From the NCBI RefSeq assembly GCF_030252165.1, contig NZ_CP126969.1, positions 868,001 to 932,000 on the forward strand: a DNA stretch of 64,000 nt, given 5' to 3'. The DNA is from Corynebacterium breve. GTDB lineage: Bacteria > Actinomycetota > Actinomycetes > Mycobacteriales > Mycobacteriaceae. Positions 60,409 through 64,000 of the stretch are shown piece by piece. Numbering within the stretch: the first letter of the stretch is position 1; each line of letters opens with the position of its first letter. The position numbers were made by a program, and so were the translations under genes. Under the pieces are notes generated by a model. That model saw nothing but the letters and a program-made list of their open reading frames with translations, made no database searches and was not told the DNA's origin.

Positions 60409-60878
60409 GCGCGTGGCATCGCGGAAGGATCGAGCTGTGTAAGAATCTTGCGCAGCAAAACACCGAACTGGGCAGTCTCGTCTTCGGTGAGTGGGTCGAA
60501 GACGAGTTCGCGCACCCGTTGCACGTGACTCGGCGCTGCGGCAGTGATGAACTCCCAGCCGTTGTCGGTGATCGAGGCGATGTTGGTGCGTCGATCATCT
60601 TCGTCGGGTGTGCGAACCACATATTCGCGCTTTTCCAAGCGACTAACTACGTGGGAGAGCCGCGACGGCGACATCTGCGTTAGAGCGGCAAGTTCACTCA
60701 TCGTGAGGCGACCATCGTCTGCCATCGAGATCTGTGCCAATGTGAAGTAGTCATGCAGATTCATAGCATGGTCGCGTTTTAGTTGTTCGTCGAGACGTGT
60801 CGGCAACCAGGCGGATACCGCCCACAAGGCAAGCCAGGTGCGTGTTTCTTCGTCGTCAAGCCAGCGAATCTCGTCCAT
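60405..60878 (-). CDS. MarR family transcriptional regulator
   Basis: 157 residues from the ATG at 60878. The winged helix is in LTMSELAALTQMSPSRLSHVVSRLEKREYV with the wing RTPDEDDRRTNIASIT. MarR proteins usually repress a nearby efflux or detoxification gene and their own promoter. The aldo/keto reductase on the opposite strand is a candidate target. The start is set by a promoter 7 nt upstream. Confidence 0.9.
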   Translation of the reverse strand: MDEIRWLDDEETRTWLALWAVSAWLPTRLDEQLKRDHAMNLHDYFTLAQISMADDGRLTMSELAALTQMSPSRLSHVVSRLEKREYVVRTPDEDDRRTNIASITDNGWEFITAAAPSHVQRVRELVFDPLTEDETAQFGVLLRKILTQLDPSAMPRA

Positions 60879-60885
60879 GAGCATG

Positions 60886-60915
60886 AGTCTAAGCCTGATT
60901 AGGTTTAAACTTCAA
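60886..60915 (-). promoter_or_regulatory. Promoter of the MarR gene, leaderless
   Basis: On the minus strand TTGAAG (60910-60915), an 18-nt spacer, TAGACT (60886-60891), then 7 nt to the ATG. The palindrome GTTTAAAC at 60903-60910 lies in the spacer and is a possible self-regulation site. Confidence 0.6.
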
Positions 60916-60952
60916 CTAGGGTGCGACGGCTAGGGTGCGACGGCTAGGGTGC
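60916..60952. repeat. 14-bp tandem repeat upstream of the MarR promoter
   Basis: Two full copies of CTAGGGTGCGACGG and a third partial copy of 9 bp, placed directly upstream of the -35 box and just downstream of lysE. Confidence 0.9.
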
Positions 60953-60966
60953 CAAGACCAGAGCGC

Positions 60967-61626
60967 CTAGAGCAGTGCGAGTTTAATCGCCAAAATCGTA
61001 AGGACGATTCCGATAACAACGTTGAGTACCCGCCAGACGCGAGGGCTGGACAACGGCCGAGAAAGGGCGGAAGCTCCATAGGCAACCATGGGGAACCAGA
61101 TGAGGCTGCTGATGGTCGCGCCGATGATGAAAAGCCACGGGCCCGTACCTGGATATTGGTTTGCGATGCCTCCGATGACAACGCCGTCAATCCACATATT
61201 CGGGTTGACCCAGGTCAGCATAAGAAGAGTGCCGATGGGCGCGGAGACTTTCTGCGTGGTGGCCGCGCGCGCCTTGACTTGCACCTGCCCGGCTGAGGCT
61301 TGCCTCACGGGAGCGGAATCCTCGACGACTTGGAGCTCTTGTTCGCTTGCAGTGGCGGCGTCCCGAAAAGCTTGGAAACCAAACCACGCAAGGTATGCCA
61401 CGCCGATCCATTTCAGAACTTCCAGGACTATCGGGGCGCGTTGCGTAAGCTCTCCGACTCCAGTGACCGCGATGACGTAAAGCAAAATGTCAGAGAGAAT
61501 ACAGACGGTGACAATTGCAGCAAGAGCCTCGCGCTTAATGCCCTGCTTAATCAAAAAGATGTTCTGGGGACCAAGCGAGACAATTAGCGAAAAGCCAAGG
61601 GCGATTCCTGCGAAGATCGTGGTCAT
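60967..61626 (-). CDS. lysE: LysE-type basic amino acid exporter
   Basis: 219 residues from the ATG at 61626; a GTG at 61677 would give 236. SLGPQNIFLIKQGIKREAL, LTWVNPNMWID and GASALSRPLSSPRVWR closely match C. glutamicum LysE, which exports lysine and arginine. Five to six membrane segments are present. The divergent lysG encodes its activator, as in C. glutamicum. The central loop (about 105-135) is charged and longer than the membrane parts. Confidence 0.93.
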   Translation of the reverse strand: MTTIFAGIALGFSLIVSLGPQNIFLIKQGIKREALAAIVTVCILSDILLYVIAVTGVGELTQRAPIVLEVLKWIGVAYLAWFGFQAFRDAATASEQELQVVEDSAPVRQASAGQVQVKARAATTQKVSAPIGTLLMLTWVNPNMWIDGVVIGGIANQYPGTGPWLFIIGATISSLIWFPMVAYGASALSRPLSSPRVWRVLNVVIGIVLTILAIKLALL

Positions 61627-61684
61627 GCACATGATCAAAGCATGACGCGGCGATGAAGTCCAGTTACATTTTTTCACCCTGGTT

Positions 61685-61690
61685 TAGAAT
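61685..61690 (+). promoter_or_regulatory. -10 box of lysG
   Basis: TAGAAT ends 6 nt before the lysG ATG at 61697, without a ribosome-binding site. Confidence 0.4.
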
Positions 61691-61696
61691 TGCTTC

Positions 61697-62554
61697 ATGG
61701 ACGCGATAAAGATGGAAACACTAGCGACGATTGTCGACGAGGGAAGCTTTGAGCAAGCGGCCTATGCACTTGGCATTTCGCCAAGTGCTGTCTCGCAAAG
61801 AGTAAAGTCGCTGGAAAAATCCACCGGGCGTGTTCTTCTCCGACGCACGACTCCTGTGACCGCTACCGATGCCGGAGAGGTCATCGTACAAGCGGCACGA
61901 CGAATGGCCCTCTTACAGGCGGAAACGGATGCAAAGCTGAAGAACAGGCTATCGCGGGTGCCTTTGTCGATTGCGGTCAACGCGGACTCCTTGTCCACCT
62001 GGTTTCGTCCAGTTCTGGCGGAAATGGCGCAGCTAGGAAAGGCAAGTTTACGTTTGCGGGTGGAGGATGAATCGCAAACATTGGCACTCTTGCGACGAGG
62101 CGATGTCCTTGGGGCGGTGACCAAAGAGTCCACGCCGGTGAGCGGTTGCGAGGTTACTTCGCTGAGCCCTCAGCGCTATCTCGCAGTTGCCGCACCTAGC
62201 TTGGTCGCCGAGGGTATCAATTGGGCCACACTGCCCGTCCTGCGATTTGGGCCTGCGGACGGATTGCAGGATCAAATGCTGGATAGGCACCTCACCCTCG
62301 GGGAGCGAGTTGAGCGGGCGGAGAGCATCATCCCCGATGTCTATGCGTTTACCGAGGCAATTTGCGTCGGGCTCGGGTGGGCGTTGCTCCCCGAGGTTCT
62401 TGCGTCGGATCTCGTGGCACAAAAGCGGCTCGTTGTGCTTGACGACGAGCCATTGGAGGTTCCGCTTTACTGGCAACGCTGGAGGCTGGAATCGGAACTG
62501 CTGAGTGCCTTAACTCAGGCCGTAATTAGTGCTGGAACGACTCCGGATGCTTGA
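61697..62554 (+). CDS. lysG: LysR-type activator LysG
   Basis: A 285-residue LysR regulator. The N-terminal helix-turn-helix (GSFEQAAYALGISPSAVSQRVKSLE) and a periplasmic-binding-type effector domain are complete. In C. glutamicum LysG senses high lysine, arginine or histidine and activates lysE; the divergent layout is the same here. The 3' end overlaps the convergent GST-like gene by 29 nt. Confidence 0.93.
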   Translation: MDAIKMETLATIVDEGSFEQAAYALGISPSAVSQRVKSLEKSTGRVLLRRTTPVTATDAGEVIVQAARRMALLQAETDAKLKNRLSRVPLSIAVNADSLSTWFRPVLAEMAQLGKASLRLRVEDESQTLALLRRGDVLGAVTKESTPVSGCEVTSLSPQRYLAVAAPSLVAEGINWATLPVLRFGPADGLQDQMLDRHLTLGERVERAESIIPDVYAFTEAICVGLGWALLPEVLASDLVAQKRLVVLDDEPLEVPLYWQRWRLESELLSALTQAVISAGTTPDA

Positions 62555-63599
62555 CCTCTTCGCCAGTAGGGACCGGTCCGGGCAGGACGGTTCCTTCGGG
62601 GAAAGGGGAACCCGGCAAATGGTCGCGCCCATGCGGTTCCATGATCGCTGACATGTCCGGGCCAGCAGGAACAATAGCGGTCGGGTTAATTTCTTGGTGG
62701 GTAATGAAGTAGTGCTGCTTGATCTCGGTGAAGTCGGTGGTGTCCCCAAAGCCCGGAACTTGGAAGAGCTCCTTGAGGTAGCCCCACAGGTTCGGCATTT
62801 CGGTCAGGCGCTGTCGCGAACACTTGAAATGCGAGTAATAGACAGGGTCGAAGCGCACCAAGGTAGGGAAGAGGTAGATGTCTGCAAGGGTGATGTGCTC
62901 ACCCATTAGGAAGCGACGTGTGGACAGACGGTCTTCCAGCCAATCCATTGCCTTCCATAGGCGATCGTATGCCGTGTCGTATGCCTCTTGCGAGCCTGCG
63001 AAGCCACAGCGGTACACCCCGTTATTTACCTCGTGGTAAATCTCGGTGGTCACCTTATCGATTTCTGCACGTAAGTGCGCTGGATACAGATCGGGAGCAC
63101 CTTCACGGTGATACTGGGCCCACTCATCGATGAAATCGACTGGAATGGTCGGGAAGTTGTTGGTTACTACCTTCTTCGATGCGGTTTCGACGATCGCGGG
63201 CACCGTGATGCCGCGTGGGTAGTTGGGAAATCGATTGAAGTACGCATCCTGTAGAAAATGTAGACCAGTGGCGGGATCTTCCTCATTCGGGTCAAGGTCA
63301 AAGACCCACGAGCGACGGTCATGCGTCGGACCTGCAAGTCCCAGGGAGATGACATCTTCTAGGCCGAGGAGGCGGCGGGTAATTACCGTGCGATGGGCCC
63401 ATGGGCAAGCGCGTGCTGCCATCAGACGGTAACGACCGGGCTCGACAGGCCAGCTAAACGCGCCATTTTTCATGGCCTGTGGTGCATTCTTGGCAACGAG
63501 CTCGGCGGAGAAGCGGTCTTCAATATAAGTGGTGTCGCGCACAAATTCTCCGTCTGGGGAAGCATTTTGGGCGGGATCGTCCCACGTGGTCTTCGGCAT
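62526..63599 (-). CDS. Xi-class GST-like reductase (YqjG/Ecm4 family)
   Basis: A 357-residue protein with AAGGAG 7 nt before the ATG at 63599. The active-site motif ARACPWAHRTVITRRL carries the catalytic Cys of Xi-class enzymes, which reduce glutathionyl-hydroquinones. The GST C-terminal domain has WLEDRLSTRRFLMGEHITLADI. Corynebacteria make mycothiol instead of glutathione, so the natural thiol here is probably mycothiol. This is inference. Confidence 0.9.
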   Translation of the reverse strand: MPKTTWDDPAQNASPDGEFVRDTTYIEDRFSAELVAKNAPQAMKNGAFSWPVEPGRYRLMAARACPWAHRTVITRRLLGLEDVISLGLAGPTHDRRSWVFDLDPNEEDPATGLHFLQDAYFNRFPNYPRGITVPAIVETASKKVVTNNFPTIPVDFIDEWAQYHREGAPDLYPAHLRAEIDKVTTEIYHEVNNGVYRCGFAGSQEAYDTAYDRLWKAMDWLEDRLSTRRFLMGEHITLADIYLFPTLVRFDPVYYSHFKCSRQRLTEMPNLWGYLKELFQVPGFGDTTDFTEIKQHYFITHQEINPTAIVPAGPDMSAIMEPHGRDHLPGSPFPEGTVLPGPVPTGEEVKHPESFQH

Positions 63600-63739
63600 G
63601 GTCAAGCTCCTTAATTTGGTGATATAACAACAAGGTTAAGTGTGGTTTGTGTACCTGTCAATCACGAATTACCTACACAAGGCGGGAAAATCCCGCAGGC
63701 ACGCCGAGGGACCTAGCCAAGATTGCCGTGTCACTCGCA

Positions 63740-63745
63740 TAGATT
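63740..63745 (+). promoter_or_regulatory. -10 box before the last gene
   Basis: TAGATT ends 7 nt before the ATG at 63753; again a leaderless arrangement. Confidence 0.4.
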
Positions 63746-63752
63746 TGGCCGT

Positions 63753-64000
63753 ATGAGCGACAAATCAACTAATCCGAATAACCAACATTTTGACAATCTT
63801 GATGACATGCAAGACCTCGACGTGCCTACCTATCAGGGCAATTCGTCCGACGCTTCAACCTCTATCTACCAGCGTTCCGGCAAAGCGGCCCCCGAGTCTG
63901 TCGGACCGCAGCAGCCGGCCACTGAGACGATTTCCATGGACCGCGGTAGCCAAAGCACCGCGGACACGGAATTCGCCCCAGTCTCTGAGAACTACGACAA
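63753..64000 (+). CDS. Unknown protein, 5' part, low-complexity acidic N-terminus
   Basis: The frame is open from the ATG to the right edge (about 82 residues). The visible part is hydrophilic and rich in Asp, Ser, Gln and Pro (DNLDDMQDLDVPTYQ), with no signal peptide or membrane helix. It is likely a disordered N-terminal region in front of a domain outside the window. I do not recognise it. Confidence 0.6.
   Translation, partial: MSDKSTNPNNQHFDNLDDMQDLDVPTYQGNSSDASTSIYQRSGKAAPESVGPQQPATETISMDRGSQSTADTEFAPVSENYD

Overview
The window comes from an actinobacterium of the Corynebacteriales, most probably a Corynebacterium. This rests on: rho-prfA-prmC-sua5-wecA-atpI-atpBEFHAGDC followed by a DUF2550 gene and nucS; a separate (unfused) ATP synthase delta subunit; glgB/glgE; the LysE/LysG lysine-export pair; and the order etfB-etfA-iscS...mnmA...ligA...gatC-gatA...pfkA-gatB, which follows the mycobacterial/corynebacterial order as I remember it. 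I do not assign a species.

Layout. 1-2.5 kb: 5' part of narG and complete narK (nitrate respiration), leftward. 2.7-6.7 kb: molybdenum cofactor genes (moaB rightward; moaA-moeA-moaC-mobA leftward), which serve the nitrate reductase. 6.75-8.5 kb: an acyl-CoA synthetase. Both mobA and the acyl-CoA synthetase are broken by a one-base indel in a G/C-rich homopolymer. 8.8-14.7 kb: rho, prfA, prmC, sua5-like, wecA. 14.7-22.8 kb: the ATP synthase operon with a long structured leader and a strong terminator. 22.9-25.6 kb: DUF2550 protein, NucS mismatch endonuclease, small zinc-type protein, thiamine-binding-type protein, thioredoxin-like TPR protein. 25.6-30 kb: glgE-glgB, the maltose-1-phosphate route to alpha-glucan. 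30-33 kb: ABC ATPase, Nudix hydrolase, THUMP-like methyltransferase. 33-35.9 kb: etfBA and cysteine desulfurase.

35.9-42 kb is an insertion into the otherwise conserved iscS-mnmA neighbourhood: a secreted GH25 lysozyme facing a four-gene leftward operon (membrane-anchored PIG-L deacetylase, ATP-grasp ligase, processive GT2 synthase, lipoprotein of unknown function), then a spermidine-synthase-like methyltransferase. The operon looks like an undescribed extracellular amino-polysaccharide system and is my first candidate for novelty. 42-49.3 kb returns to housekeeping: mnmA, a cysteine-free MetE-like protein, an exonuclease, ligA, an ACT-domain protein, gatC, gatA. 49.5-53.6 kb is a second insertion between gatA and pfkA: a P-loop NTPase, an ABC exporter homologue whose nucleotide-binding domain has lost its catalytic motifs, and an MFS exporter; this is the second candidate. 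53.6-56.2 kb: pfkA, gatB. 56.4-59.3 kb: two tandem YkvI-type membrane proteins sharing a conserved cytosolic tail. 59.3-63.6 kb: aldo/keto reductase, MarR regulator, lysE/lysG, an Xi-class GST-like reductase. A last gene runs off the right edge.

Cross-cutting features. Many genes carry a TANNNT box 6-8 nt before the start codon, the arrangement expected for leaderless mRNAs. Five convergent gene pairs overlap at their 3' ends. I found no tRNA, rRNA, CRISPR array or insertion sequence.
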